Program-made: the position numbers and the translations under genes | IMG/VR virus record: IMGVR_UViG_3300023281_001906 | Location: 1 to 30,606 of that record | Origin: a virus | DNA length: 30,606 nucleotides | Reading direction: 5' to 3' (one strand) | Notes under the pieces: generated by a model | What the model saw: only the letters and a program-made list of their open reading frames with translations | Told to the model about the DNA's origin: nothing | Databases searched by the model: none | Shown: positions 7,349-16,590 of the stretch, piece after piece | Numbering within the stretch: position 1 is the first letter of the stretch | Layout: every line of letters starts with the position of its first letter

Positions 7349-8689
7349 ATGGCCAATCAAGTTGTTTCAAAAAGTGCAGAAGCCTCTTTTATTGATAGAA
7401 TTGATATCATCTCAAATAAAGATCCAAGCAAGACTGTAAGTGTTGCTAATGGTACAATACGTCTTATGTACTATGAGAGCATCCTACAAGACACTATAAG
7501 AGCAACAGTTACTTTTGCTGATACCGGTAATGCAATTGATAATAAAACTGCACTTGAAGGACTACCAATTGTTGGACAGGAAAAAGTTCAAATCAAGTTT
7601 AGAGATAATAATGAACAAACTTTAGATCTTGTTTTGTATGTAAATAAAGTCACTCCACTTTCTGATGATACAACCAAGTCCATGGTTCAACTTGATTTGG
7701 TCTCAAAGGAATATATTTTAAATGAAAAGATAAGACTCAATACAAGATTTGATGGAAAGATTTCAGATCATATTCGTAAAATTTTAACAGATCAAAATTA
7801 TCTTGCAACTGAAAAGAACGTAGATATTGAAGACACTTCCAATACTTATAACTTCATTGGTAATAATAAGAAACCATATTATGCAATGAACTGGTTATCC
7901 AAAAAGTCTGTTCCTAATCTTACTGAAGCAAAAGGAAATACTGCTGGATATTTCTTCTACGAAACTGCTGAAGGATTTAAGTTTAAGTCAATTGATTCAA
8001 TGTTGAGTCAGGAAAAAAAGAAATCAATCATCTATAATCAAACTCCAGATTCTAGAGGTGCAAATCTACCTTCAGGATATGATTCAAAGGCATTAGATTA
8101 TTCAAAAGATAATCGTGTGGATGTTCAAGAAAAATTACAGATGGGAGCATTCTCAACTCGCACTGTTTTGTTTGATCCATTCACTTGTTATTATGAAGTT
8201 CTTACGCCAAATGCAAAAGAAAAGGAGAAGTCGTTAAAACTTGGTGGGAAAGAACTTCCTGTCTTAAATCCAGAGTTTAATAGAACTGGAGCAAATAAAG
8301 ATTTCTCTAGAACAACTTATATGTTACTTGATAAAGGAACTATGCCTACTGGAGATACAAAACAGCAAATAGAAAAATCAGGAAAGGAAAACTTTGAACC
8401 AAAAGATATTTTAAATCAGGCAATTATGAGGTACAATCAGTTGTACTCAATCAAGACTACAATTACAGTAGCAGGAGATTTTTCTTTACACGCTGGCGAT
8501 GCAATTTTTATGGATGCACCAGAACTTGCAACTGAAACAAAGGATGTAAGTAAGGAAAATGGAGGTCTATATATTATAGCAGATTTATGTCATTACGTTT
8601 CAGTAAAAGAAACCTATACAAAACTCAATTTAGTGAGAGATTCTTTTGGTCGAATTGGTAATCACACTTCCGGCAAAATTCCATTATGA
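7349..8689 (+). CDS. 27: gp27-like baseplate hub protein
   Basis: A 446-aa protein (T4 gp27 is 391 aa). gp27 forms the trimeric hub that holds the gp5 spike and adapts sixfold baseplate symmetry to the threefold needle. Supporting features are the N-terminal pattern of beta strands around TIRLMYYESILQDTIRATV, the segment MVQLDLVSKEYILNEKIRLN (residues ~112-131), and a YYAMNWLSKKSVPNLTEA region (~172-190) followed by GYFFYETAEGFKFKSID. Mid-gene insertions account for the extra length. A good Shine-Dalgarno (AGGAG, 7334-7338) lies 10 nt before the ATG. The stop overlaps the next start (ATGA), implying coupled translation. Location between the tape-measure-like genes and gp5 is as expected for a hub gene. 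Confidence 0.84.
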   Translation: MANQVVSKSAEASFIDRIDIISNKDPSKTVSVANGTIRLMYYESILQDTIRATVTFADTGNAIDNKTALEGLPIVGQEKVQIKFRDNNEQTLDLVLYVNKVTPLSDDTTKSMVQLDLVSKEYILNEKIRLNTRFDGKISDHIRKILTDQNYLATEKNVDIEDTSNTYNFIGNNKKPYYAMNWLSKKSVPNLTEAKGNTAGYFFYETAEGFKFKSIDSMLSQEKKKSIIYNQTPDSRGANLPSGYDSKALDYSKDNRVDVQEKLQMGAFSTRTVLFDPFTCYYEVLTPNAKEKEKSLKLGGKELPVLNPEFNRTGANKDFSRTTYMLLDKGTMPTGDTKQQIEKSGKENFEPKDILNQAIMRYNQLYSIKTTITVAGDFSLHAGDAIFMDAPELATETKDVSKENGGLYIIADLCHYVSVKETYTKLNLVRDSFGRIGNHTSGKIPL

Positions 8690-8904
8690 CAAACAAAACT
8701 ATTCAGCAACACATTAATGATGATCACAACGAACTAGATAATCCAAATACAAATGGTCAACGTCGTCGTCATCTAGAAGGTGAATTAGAATCCTTGAAAA
8801 AATATAAGGAAACACACCCTGAAGACAATCACGACCCAACACCCATAGAACTTTATTGTAATGAAAATCCCGATGCTCTTGGATGTAAAATTTATGAGAT
8901 ATAA
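8686..8904 (+). CDS. Small hydrophilic protein between gp27 and gp5, function unknown
   Basis: A 72-aa, highly charged protein with a helical middle (QRRRHLEGELESLKKYKE) and a C-terminal ELYCNENPDALGCKIYEI segment with two cysteines nine residues apart. The start overlaps the gp27 stop as ATGA and the gene ends 6 nt before gp5, so it is translationally tied to the hub genes. I think I have seen a similar short ORF in this position in cyanophages, but no function is known to me. It could be a hub assembly factor. Confidence 0.6.
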   Translation: MTNKTIQQHINDDHNELDNPNTNGQRRRHLEGELESLKKYKETHPEDNHDPTPIELYCNENPDALGCKIYEI

Positions 8905-8910
8905 TAAGTA

Positions 8911-10671
8911 ATGGAAGGTGGATCTTTATTTAACTCTGGATTTCTGGGTGCAAGTTTTAACTGGTGGATAGGACAGATCGCCAGTGACTCAACCTGGCGC
9001 GATAATATTCTTCCAGGAAAATTTGAAAGTAAGGATCAAATTCCAGGATGGGGTAGAAGATATAAGGTAAGAATTATAGGTCTTCACGACCAAGGAGAAA
9101 CTGAAATTCCATCAGATCAATTACCTTGGGCACAGGTAATGTATCCTGTGACCGCTGGTGGTGGACAGGGAGGAGCATCCCAAACACCAAACCTACGTCA
9201 AGGTAATATGGTATTTGGTTTCTTCCTGGATGGACAGGAGCAGCAAGTTCCTGTGATTATGGGAGTGCTTGGAAACAATGCACAGACACCACTTGCAACC
9301 AAAATAGGTGACGGAAAAGTTACCAACACTCAACCTGGAAGTCTTGCAACCAGTGGATTTGCAGAACCTGCTGATGGAAATAAGGACCCAAATATAAAGG
9401 TTCCTGATGCTTCATTGGTTATCAATAAACCAAAAGATGCGGAACAATCTAAAGAATGTTCGCCACCACCCGCAGGAGTTGTAGTTAATCAGTTTGGATT
9501 GAGATCTGATCTATCACTTACCAAGGCACAATTCCAAGATCAACAGAGTGCAAGAATAGAGGCAGAAGCAAGAGGTCTAACGGGTCTTGTAAGAGATGAG
9601 TTTATTCAGCAAGCAGTTTCTAGTGGAATTAAAAACAGATGCGAACAAGCAAACTCTCCATCATCTCCAACTAAACCAGGTGCAACAAGAGAGAATGCTG
9701 ATGCAGTTCACGAACAAAGTAATGCAGATACAAAAAGACTTGATTTATATCTCAAAAAAACAGTACTCTTAAATCCCAATGATCTTCCAGGATCTGCAAT
9801 GAAAGCAATGCAGACTGAAATAGAAAATCTTACTAGAGAAATTGATAAAATTCTTCAAGCAGCAATAAGTTATGTAGATGCAGCATCTCAAATTTTAAGA
9901 GATATTAAAGCATTGATTGCAGATTTTGCTTGTAAAATTGCAAAATATATGAAGATTATTTTTGATAAGATCTTTGAGTATATAATGAAGAAAATTAATA
10001 AGGAACTATCAAAGACTGTTGATATAATGTTTCCAAATCAAAGAAATCAATATCTTGATATAAAAGAAACAATAACTGAACTTATTCGATGTCTTTATAG
10101 TAAAATTACTGGTAATCTATGTGGACAAATACAAGGAGCTTTAAATGATATTTTAGACACTCAAAATCCATCACCAAACAATACTTCACCTTTTGTTCCC
10201 ATATGCTCTGTAGAAAAATTAACTGGGGATGTGATTTCATCAAATATGGGAGATATGACTAATGCTGTTGATGATATTTTGGGAAATGTTAATCAATTTT
10301 TAACTGATATTCAAGATGGTCTTTCTTTAGTAACAGGAGAACTTGGTGGTATTAGTATTCCTAATATAAATGGAAGTATTGCATCTGCCTTTTCTTTTGA
10401 AAATATTACTTTGGACATTTTTGGATGTGATCTAAAACCAAATGCGGCCGTGTCTGATTTTTATACTTTACAAAATGGTAGTGGTGCTGCAGAAGATGCA
10501 CAACTACCCAGACCAGGTGAAGTTAATAAGGCAGCACAAGGTTCATCTACAGTTAGCCCAGCAGAACAAGTTCCTTTTGCAACACCAAGAAAAGATGCTG
10601 CAGATCTTGATCCACGAGCAGATGCAAGTTCACCAGAGCAAGTTCAACAAAGAACCTCTGGTCTTGCATAA
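8911..10671 (+). CDS. 5: gp5-like baseplate hub protein: OB domain present, no lysozyme or beta-helix
   Basis: A 586-aa protein. Residues ~10-130 match the T4 gp5 N-terminal OB fold: FNWWIGQI, YKVRIIGLHDQGETEIPSDQ (residues 51-70), LPWAQVMYPVT and GNMVFGFFLDGQ. In T4 this domain binds gp27 and is followed by a lysozyme domain and a triple beta-helix needle. Here the rest is different. About 150-290 is Pro/Ser-rich linker. About 295-375 is a long helical, coiled-coil-like stretch (TEIENLTREIDKIL, AKYMKIIFDKIFEYIMKKI). A mixed region follows, and then a Pro/Ala/Gln-rich tail. No E/D/T lysozyme triad is visible. The lysozyme and beta-helix functions appear on the 715-aa and 207-aa proteins nearby. 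OB domain identity is confident; the role of the C-terminal part is unknown. Confidence 0.8.
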   Translation: MEGGSLFNSGFLGASFNWWIGQIASDSTWRDNILPGKFESKDQIPGWGRRYKVRIIGLHDQGETEIPSDQLPWAQVMYPVTAGGGQGGASQTPNLRQGNMVFGFFLDGQEQQVPVIMGVLGNNAQTPLATKIGDGKVTNTQPGSLATSGFAEPADGNKDPNIKVPDASLVINKPKDAEQSKECSPPPAGVVVNQFGLRSDLSLTKAQFQDQQSARIEAEARGLTGLVRDEFIQQAVSSGIKNRCEQANSPSSPTKPGATRENADAVHEQSNADTKRLDLYLKKTVLLNPNDLPGSAMKAMQTEIENLTREIDKILQAAISYVDAASQILRDIKALIADFACKIAKYMKIIFDKIFEYIMKKINKELSKTVDIMFPNQRNQYLDIKETITELIRCLYSKITGNLCGQIQGALNDILDTQNPSPNNTSPFVPICSVEKLTGDVISSNMGDMTNAVDDILGNVNQFLTDIQDGLSLVTGELGGISIPNINGSIASAFSFENITLDIFGCDLKPNAAVSDFYTLQNGSGAAEDAQLPRPGEVNKAAQGSSTVSPAEQVPFATPRKDAADLDPRADASSPEQVQQRTSGLA

Positions 10672-10677
10672 TAAATA
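10670..10677 (+). promoter_or_regulatory. Putative late promoter box AATAAATA
   Basis: AATAAATA matches NATAAATA. It overlaps the end of gp5 and lies about 42 nt upstream of the next start at 10719, in an AT-rich 47-nt gap with no other gene. Confidence 0.45.
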
Positions 10678-10718
10678 TGTTATGACTTATAAAGAAAGTA
10701 AGAATATAAAAATATAAA

Positions 10719-13700
10719 ATGACATTTAATTTGTTCGGTCCACCAACAAAAGATGATATACGAGTAGGATATGTTGATCCTAACTTGGGATTTGTTGAAG
10801 GATTCACAATTTGTGAAGCAAATGAATATGCGATTAAAAATCCTGGAACAACTTTTGTTTTTAGAAATGGTAATAATATCATTCAATATTTGAATGTTAA
10901 TGAAGTTAATCAGTTAGATCCTAATGTTCTAGTGTCTACTGATGAGTGTGGTGGTATAAATCAAAAGAAAGAATGTGGTCCTCCTAAAATTCAATTATTT
11001 GGTGGGGGTGGAGTAGGTGCCGCAGGAAATCCAATCATAGGTCGTGATGGTGCATTGCTTGCAGTTGATATTGTTCGTGGTGGAAATGGTTATCAGTATC
11101 CACCAATAGTTGCTGCAAGAGATGATTGCAACTATGGAGCGGGTGCAACACTAACTGCAATTTTAGGTGAAGTCACTGAAACTATTGAGACTTATGAGAA
11201 TGAAAGTGACTTTGAGGATTATGAACTCTGCGAAGATACTGATGTTGGTTATGGAAGAAGATACGGACCTGATGGCGAAGACTTAGGAGCATGGGAACCA
11301 AAATTATATACAGATCCAGGTCAAGATCCAATTCGTAAAGAAGTTGAAGAGTTTGAAAAAATTGTAAGGCGACTAGCAAGGACACCTTTTTGGTCCACAA
11401 GAAGTGTAAAACCAACAAAAATTACTTCTAGTAACACAAGGACAATACCTCAAAAATATGATGTAACAGATAAAACTTATAGAGATTTTCAAGATAGAAA
11501 AGGTAATACTGGGTATGTTGCTCTTGGTCAAGTCTGGAGTAAGTTTATGAACACTTACGCCATATCTCCAGTTTCACCTTCTAGTTTTCCCGGAACTGAT
11601 TATGCTACTGATTTGTTTATATTTGAATGGGAAGAAGAATTTCCACATGATGGCGAATATATTTTTAGAGGGTCTGCTGACGGAGCGATCAAACAACTTT
11701 ATATCGATAACCTTAATGTAGGCACTCTTTCAAGTTATAATGAAGCACCAAAATTATTTAAAAAAACTATTAGTAAAGGTATTCATAAAATAAGATTGGA
11801 TCTTTTAAATGGTGCTCTTGATGCACTATCAACTGTTGAGACAAGAAAAGTTTTTGATACTTTAAATTTTAGTGGAAAGGCAAATCGCACTTTATGGAGA
11901 GTAAAACCATTTGCAGAAGGAACTTCTGGATTTACTTCTTTATTAACTAAAAGTGGAATTCTCCCTTTTGATCCTGATAGTAGTGAGGCACAAAGACAAA
12001 ATTATGGAGGAGAACATTTAATTTCTTGGTCAAATATAAATTTCCCAATTGATGGAATTTATACAATTGAATTTGCGGTAGATGATGCGATAGATTTAAC
12101 GATTGGTGATTTTAAAATTGTTGCTTCTGGGAATGATGGAAGAAGATGGCGAGAGATTACAAAAACACATTTTTTTAAAGCAGGAACATATTCAATTAAT
12201 GCAGTATTAAAACAAAGTTTTCAGGGGGCACTATCAAGAGGGAATCCAATGGGATTTGCAATGCAAATTACTGTTGGAGAAATTGTAAGTGGTATTGTTT
12301 CTCCTAATTCTTGGAATAATAATCCAATGGGAGTTTCATTAACAATTGATGCACCTGAACCTACAGTTCCCAAAGAACCCGCACCTGTTCAGGAAGGAAG
12401 ATGTCCACCAAATCCAATCTGGACTACAAGATTTCCTGGTGCAAAGGAAACTTGGTATCCTGTAAAATTTAATGGATCAAAAAGCCCTCAAGGTAAAAAG
12501 GATCCTTGGGGAAAATTTTTCAATCGTTATGCAATCTCACCAGTTCGTCCATTAGACACTCCTGGAAGTGATGCTGGAGGAATTGTATTCACAAACTCCT
12601 GGGAACTTGATATACCTTATGATGGTTTTTATAAATTTGCTGTAGAAAGAGATAACACAGCAAGAATTTATGTTGATGGAAATTTAGCATTTGATATAAA
12701 AACTTCTGGTGATGATATCTGGAGAGACTTTAGAAATAAACCAAAGTTTCAAAAAGTTTTTATTGCAAAAGGTCGTCATACAATTGGAATAGAACTTCAA
12801 AATACTAAGACAGAAAGTTTTTCCCAAATATCACAGAAAATCTTTAGAACCAAAGACTGGCAAACATCCGCAAAACCAGTAGCAAGTACACTAGATGTAG
12901 ATTTTAATGTTAGAACTGTAAAATCATCTAGTTTTGCAAGTTCTTTTAAAATTGCAGATCTAGGTATTAGTGTATCAAAACCATCTAGAACTTTAATTAA
13001 TCAAAATATCTCTAAAAAAGTTGAAGTTAATAAAGTTTATACCATAGAAATTGAAGTTCCTCAAAGTAAAGGTATTACTTTACAGGCAAAAGGAACTACT
13101 TTAGAAGTTGAAGATTTGCGAAGTAGCACTGCTAGAGATTTATTCGTTTCCGTAAGTAGAGGTACATTTTTTGACGTAGTTAATGGACGCACAAAGGCAA
13201 CTTGCAAATTCATTATTGAGAGTGGGGGTGAAGTTAATTTAACCGGACTGACTGGTGGAACTGCAAAAGATGGTGTGACTTATGAAGGTCCTCCACTTTT
13301 CAATTATAAAGAACCTAGGTGGGGAGAGTTTATGAATAATCATTCAGTGTCTCCACTACTACCACCACTTGATGCAGAAAATCCTGAAATTAATGGAGTA
13401 AAAAAATATAATTGGAAAGGAGTTAAATTCCCAGAAAGTGGCCAGTATGATATTACATTTCTTGCTGATAATGATGCAAAGTTAATTATAGGAGGAAAAG
13501 AAGTTTTGATCTCTCAAGGATTTGCAGAAAATCCTCAAACTTTTAAGGTCAATATCACTCAAGGAACTTATAATGTTTTGGTGGAATGTAATAATATTCC
13601 AGGTAGAACAAGCATTTTTGGGAATAATCCAACAGGATTTGGATTAGTTATTCGTAAAAATGTATCAGTTAGAGGTAGTGTTGGAAAATCTTGGGATGAA

Positions 13701-14378
13701 AATCCAATTGGTATTGGTGCAATTTTAATTCCTCCACCCTGCCCAAGAAGAATACGTGGAAGAGGTGTTGTAACTGATGTGATTGTAAATGATCCTGGTA
13801 ATGGATATTTACCACCAGGATCACGAGAACTAGGATATCCAGTTACATTAAGATTAAAGCAAGTCATTGTAGAAAATCCTGGAATTAATTATTCTGGTAC
13901 AGATCAAATACAAATTACTCCTAGTAATAGTGCGATTCTTGAACCAGTTTTTGGTCCTTTTGGAACAGTAGAATCAGTGAATGTTCTCAATCCTGGACTT
14001 GGATTTACTGAATATCCACAGATCAGATTAATTTCTGAAACAGGAGTCAATGCATCATTTAGACCAGTTTTTGAAGTTGTAAGAGATCCAATTGTACTAC
14101 CAGAGAGATTAATTCAGGTGACTGATTTGGTTGGTCTTAAGCAAACTGGTTATGTGGATGGAAGAGCATATTATGGTTCTGTTTATTATGATCAAGGTGT
14201 TCGTTATGCGGGTTTCTATGAGACTGTTGGAGACCTTGTACAAGTTTATGATACTCTTCAAGAAAGCATTGCCGCAGAAATTACCACACCGCCAAGTGCA
14301 ATTCAAAGACAGGGTACTGATATTACAAGTAATGATCCAAGACTTAATATTCCAGGTACTCCACAAAACCTTATCTAA
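10719..14378 (+). CDS. Large structural protein with PA14-like repeats, likely baseplate/adhesin
   Basis: A 1219-aa protein built mainly of beta-rich repeats. At residues ~273, ~597 and ~868 a W-[SG]-x-F-[MF]-N motif followed by SP and a D-rich strand recurs: WSKFMNTYAISPV, WGKFFNRYAISPVRP and WGEFMNNHSVSPL. Each leads to an F/IP-[YHIE]-[DS]-G-x-Y strand and a stretch like the PA14/GLEYA sugar-binding fold (FAVERDNTARIYVDG). A degenerate fourth copy lies at ~430-452. NNPxG-type loops (FGNNPTGFGL, SWNNNPMGVS) close some repeats. Other segments (VRGGNGYQYPP, VNDPGNGYLPP, LNPGLGFTEYPQ) form a second repeat type seen near both ends. It sits between gp5 and the spike-like ORF, so it is probably a virion protein. 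Carbohydrate binding to the host surface is inferred from the fold resemblance. Confidence 0.6.
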   Translation: MTFNLFGPPTKDDIRVGYVDPNLGFVEGFTICEANEYAIKNPGTTFVFRNGNNIIQYLNVNEVNQLDPNVLVSTDECGGINQKKECGPPKIQLFGGGGVGAAGNPIIGRDGALLAVDIVRGGNGYQYPPIVAARDDCNYGAGATLTAILGEVTETIETYENESDFEDYELCEDTDVGYGRRYGPDGEDLGAWEPKLYTDPGQDPIRKEVEEFEKIVRRLARTPFWSTRSVKPTKITSSNTRTIPQKYDVTDKTYRDFQDRKGNTGYVALGQVWSKFMNTYAISPVSPSSFPGTDYATDLFIFEWEEEFPHDGEYIFRGSADGAIKQLYIDNLNVGTLSSYNEAPKLFKKTISKGIHKIRLDLLNGALDALSTVETRKVFDTLNFSGKANRTLWRVKPFAEGTSGFTSLLTKSGILPFDPDSSEAQRQNYGGEHLISWSNINFPIDGIYTIEFAVDDAIDLTIGDFKIVASGNDGRRWREITKTHFFKAGTYSINAVLKQSFQGALSRGNPMGFAMQITVGEIVSGIVSPNSWNNNPMGVSLTIDAPEPTVPKEPAPVQEGRCPPNPIWTTRFPGAKETWYPVKFNGSKSPQGKKDPWGKFFNRYAISPVRPLDTPGSDAGGIVFTNSWELDIPYDGFYKFAVERDNTARIYVDGNLAFDIKTSGDDIWRDFRNKPKFQKVFIAKGRHTIGIELQNTKTESFSQISQKIFRTKDWQTSAKPVASTLDVDFNVRTVKSSSFASSFKIADLGISVSKPSRTLINQNISKKVEVNKVYTIEIEVPQSKGITLQAKGTTLEVEDLRSSTARDLFVSVSRGTFFDVVNGRTKATCKFIIESGGEVNLTGLTGGTAKDGVTYEGPPLFNYKEPRWGEFMNNHSVSPLLPPLDAENPEINGVKKYNWKGVKFPESGQYDITFLADNDAKLIIGGKEVLISQGFAENPQTFKVNITQGTYNVLVECNNIPGRTSIFGNNPTGFGLVIRKNVSVRGSVGKSWDENPIGIGAILIPPPCPRRIRGRGVVTDVIVNDPGNGYLPPGSRELGYPVTLRLKQVIVENPGINYSGTDQIQITPSNSAILEPVFGPFGTVESVNVLNPGLGFTEYPQIRLISETGVNASFRPVFEVVRDPIVLPERLIQVTDLVGLKQTGYVDGRAYYGSVYYDQGVRYAGFYETVGDLVQVYDTLQESIAAEITTPPSAIQRQGTDITSNDPRLNIPGTPQNLI

Positions 14379-14401
14379 ATATGTTGTTAAATTGAGTTAT
14401 T

Positions 14402-15025
14402 ATGCCCACACCGCACAATAGAAATCCTACGAGAGTATTACCAGAAAATAATACCTCCAAAAAGAACTATACTGCAATTACTTATGGAAATGATCACGGA
14501 GGAATTACTTTTGGTCACATTCATAAGGATGCTGCAGTCACTAGTGATGTTCTTCTTCAGGGATCTGATGGAAGACACGGATTTACAATGGATAAGGATG
14601 GTCCAAGAAAAGGTTGGACAACACTTACAAGTCCAGGAAATGTATCTATTAAGGCAGGTCTTGATAATGTAGAAGCACAAGATACTATCTTTATTAATGC
14701 TGAAAATGGAAATATTAATATTATTGCAACCAATGGTAAATTAAGATTACAAGGAACTGATATTGAATTAATTGCAGTAGGTGAAGGAGGGTCAAAAGGA
14801 AATGTAAGAATTAAGGCAAATGAAAATATCGAACTTGATGCAGATAATAAAGTTTTAATCAATGCAAAAACGATGTATAAACTTGCAAGTGCGGGTAAGG
14901 CAGAGATTGTTGCAAACAGTTGTATGACGATTTATGCATCAGTTATTCGTGGAGTGAGTGATGCAGTAGCAAATAAGGACTCAAAAGTTGGTGGGCAAGA
15001 TTTCCAAAGAAAACAAAACAAGTAA
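14402..15025 (+). CDS. Beta-helix spike-like protein resembling the gp5 C-terminal needle
   Basis: A 207-aa protein. The N-terminal half (to ~80) is mixed, with GNDHGGITFGHIHKDAA and HGFTMDKDGPRKGWTT. From ~85 to 190 it is a regular series of short alternating strands such as GNVSIKAG, NGNINIIATNGKLRLQGTDI, GNVRIKANENIELDADNKV and AKTMYKLASAGKAEIVA. This is the pattern of the trimeric beta-helix in T4 gp5C and VgrG needles. The domain is missing from this phage's gp5, so this gene is a candidate for a detached needle or membrane-piercing spike. No PAAR tip protein is apparent in the window. It could instead be a baseplate wedge or fibre-like protein. No strong Shine-Dalgarno precedes ATG 14402. 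Confidence 0.5.
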   Translation: MPTPHNRNPTRVLPENNTSKKNYTAITYGNDHGGITFGHIHKDAAVTSDVLLQGSDGRHGFTMDKDGPRKGWTTLTSPGNVSIKAGLDNVEAQDTIFINAENGNINIIATNGKLRLQGTDIELIAVGEGGSKGNVRIKANENIELDADNKVLINAKTMYKLASAGKAEIVANSCMTIYASVIRGVSDAVANKDSKVGGQDFQRKQNK

Positions 15026-15037
15026 AGGAGGAAACAA

Positions 15038-15724
15038 ATGGCTTTTTTAATGGATGATGTTGCATCAGGTGGTCAATTAATAGTTGGTGCAGGAAAACCA
15101 GGAGCACTTGGAGTTGGACCAAATAAAATTAGAGGTTCTGCATTTATTGAAGGACCCTTGCAGATTGGTAAGGCAGGTGCATATGGTAAAGTTCAATCCA
15201 CAGTAATGATTGGGCAACTTGGTAATAGTGATACCTCTTCACAAACTTATTCTTTATGGGTCAAAGATAAGGCAAGATTTCAAAGTAATGTAAGAATTGA
15301 TAGTCTCTGTAAAGCAAAAAGATTTGAAAGTCAAACTGGAAGAATTGATTCTATTCGTGGGAACTCCTTACGTTATGGTTCCAAGAGTTTCCTGATAGAT
15401 CATCCAACCAAACCAGGAATGAAACTGGAGTATGGATGCCTTGAAGGTCCAGAGCATTCTGTTTATTGTAGAGGTAAGGTATTAAATCGTGATTACATTG
15501 AACTTCCACAAGAATGGACGGGTCTTGTAGATGATACAACAATCACTGTTTCATTAACACCAATTGGAGCACACCAGGACATTATTGTAAAGAGAATTGG
15601 AGAAAATAAAGTATTTCTTCAATCAAAAGGTGGAATGCCCATTCATTGCTTCTATCACGTCTTTGCAACCAGAAAAGACATTCCAAAACTTACTACTGAA
15701 TATTATGAGGAGGAAAATACCTGA
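15038..15724 (+). CDS. Virion structural protein with C-terminal 'CLEGPE' domain (paralogue 1)
   Basis: A 228-aa protein preceded by a near-perfect Shine-Dalgarno (AAAGGAGG, 15024-15031). The N-terminus (1-115) is Gly-rich and beta-like (GGQLIVGAGKPGALGVGPNK). The C-terminal ~115 residues begin SFLIDHPTKPGMKLEYGCLE and contain CLEGPEHSVYCRGKV, LPQEWTGLVD and SLTPIGAHQDIIV. The same domain ends the next protein, so the pair arose by duplication or domain sharing. I associate this domain with cyanophage tail-fibre-like proteins but know no function for it. Its stop overlaps the next start (TGATG). Confidence 0.6.
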   Translation: MAFLMDDVASGGQLIVGAGKPGALGVGPNKIRGSAFIEGPLQIGKAGAYGKVQSTVMIGQLGNSDTSSQTYSLWVKDKARFQSNVRIDSLCKAKRFESQTGRIDSIRGNSLRYGSKSFLIDHPTKPGMKLEYGCLEGPEHSVYCRGKVLNRDYIELPQEWTGLVDDTTITVSLTPIGAHQDIIVKRIGENKVFLQSKGGMPIHCFYHVFATRKDIPKLTTEYYEEENT

Positions 15725-16575
15725 TGGGAATTGTTAATAATCAAGGAGTTTTTATTGCACCTCCTTTGGGTGAAGGTGAAGGTACAACACTCACAAGTTT
15801 TAGAGATGATGATGATTTCAGTACTGAAATCTTTGACCAGTCAATTGTTCTTCCAAGTTTTCCAAATAATGTAGGTATTGCATTTGTAAAGACTTCCGAT
15901 TCTCCTGAAGATTATCTAACATTTTCTTTGAATGGAACTGATACTTCAACAGTTTATGTGGAGAATACTGCAAGTATTGCAAGTCTTGCAGTATCTAATA
16001 ATGTTTATGTTGGATATAAGGCAACACCTACTGGAATTTCGGGTATAGGAATTACTGGATATTTGTATGTAAACGATGATGCATATGTGGGCGGTAATGT
16101 TATTGCTACTGGTGATGTTATTGCTACTGGTGATGTTACTGCTACTGGTGATGTTACTGCTACTGAAGTTACTGCAAGCGGAATTACTTTAACTTCCAGA
16201 AAAGCATTTGATATTCCACATCCATCAAAAGAAGGGTGGAGGCTTCGTCACATTTGTTTAGAGGGTCCAGAGTCTGCTGTCTATTATCGAGGAAGACTTG
16301 CAGATTCGAATGTTATTACTCTTCCCGAATATTGGGTTGGACTTGTGGATCCAGAAAGTATAACTGTAAATCTAACTCAAATTGGATTTTCTCAAGATTT
16401 GATTGTTGAAAAAATAGAACAAGGTAAAAAAGTATTCATTAAATCTAATAATGCATCAAATATTGATTGCTATTTCCTGATTCATGGAGAAAGAACTGAT
16501 GGTGAAAAGTTGATTGTAGAATATGAGGGCGAGGAATATCCTGGTGATAATGACCAATACAGTCTCAATAGATAA
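15724..16575 (+). CDS. Virion structural protein with C-terminal 'CLEGPE' domain (paralogue 2) and tandem repeats
   Basis: A 283-aa protein whose start overlaps the previous stop (TGATG) and which has its own Shine-Dalgarno (GAGGAGG, 15707-15713). Residues 1-120 are beta-rich and not recognised. Residues ~126-151 are a short tandem repeat of VIATGD/VTATGD units. From ~160 the domain shared with the preceding gene appears: AFDIPHPSKEGWRLRHICLE, GPESAVYYRGRL, LPEYWVGLVDPES and NLTQIGFSQDLIVE. Sharing of the C-terminal domain with different N-terminal halves suggests modular structural proteins, perhaps fibre or baseplate appendages. It is the last structural gene before the accessory island. 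Confidence 0.6.
   Translation: MGIVNNQGVFIAPPLGEGEGTTLTSFRDDDDFSTEIFDQSIVLPSFPNNVGIAFVKTSDSPEDYLTFSLNGTDTSTVYVENTASIASLAVSNNVYVGYKATPTGISGIGITGYLYVNDDAYVGGNVIATGDVIATGDVTATGDVTATEVTASGITLTSRKAFDIPHPSKEGWRLRHICLEGPESAVYYRGRLADSNVITLPEYWVGLVDPESITVNLTQIGFSQDLIVEKIEQGKKVFIKSNNASNIDCYFLIHGERTDGEKLIVEYEGEEYPGDNDQYSLNR
16099..16167 (+). repeat. 18-bp tandem repeat (about 4 copies)
   Basis: Units of GTTATTGCTACTGGTGAT occur at 16099-16116 and 16117-16134, with GTTACTGCTACTGGTGAT at 16135-16152 and a shortened unit at 16153-16167. They encode VIATGD/VTATGD in frame, so copy-number change would alter protein length without frameshift. Confidence 0.85.
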
Positions 16576-16590
16576 ACTTTCCCAAAGACC

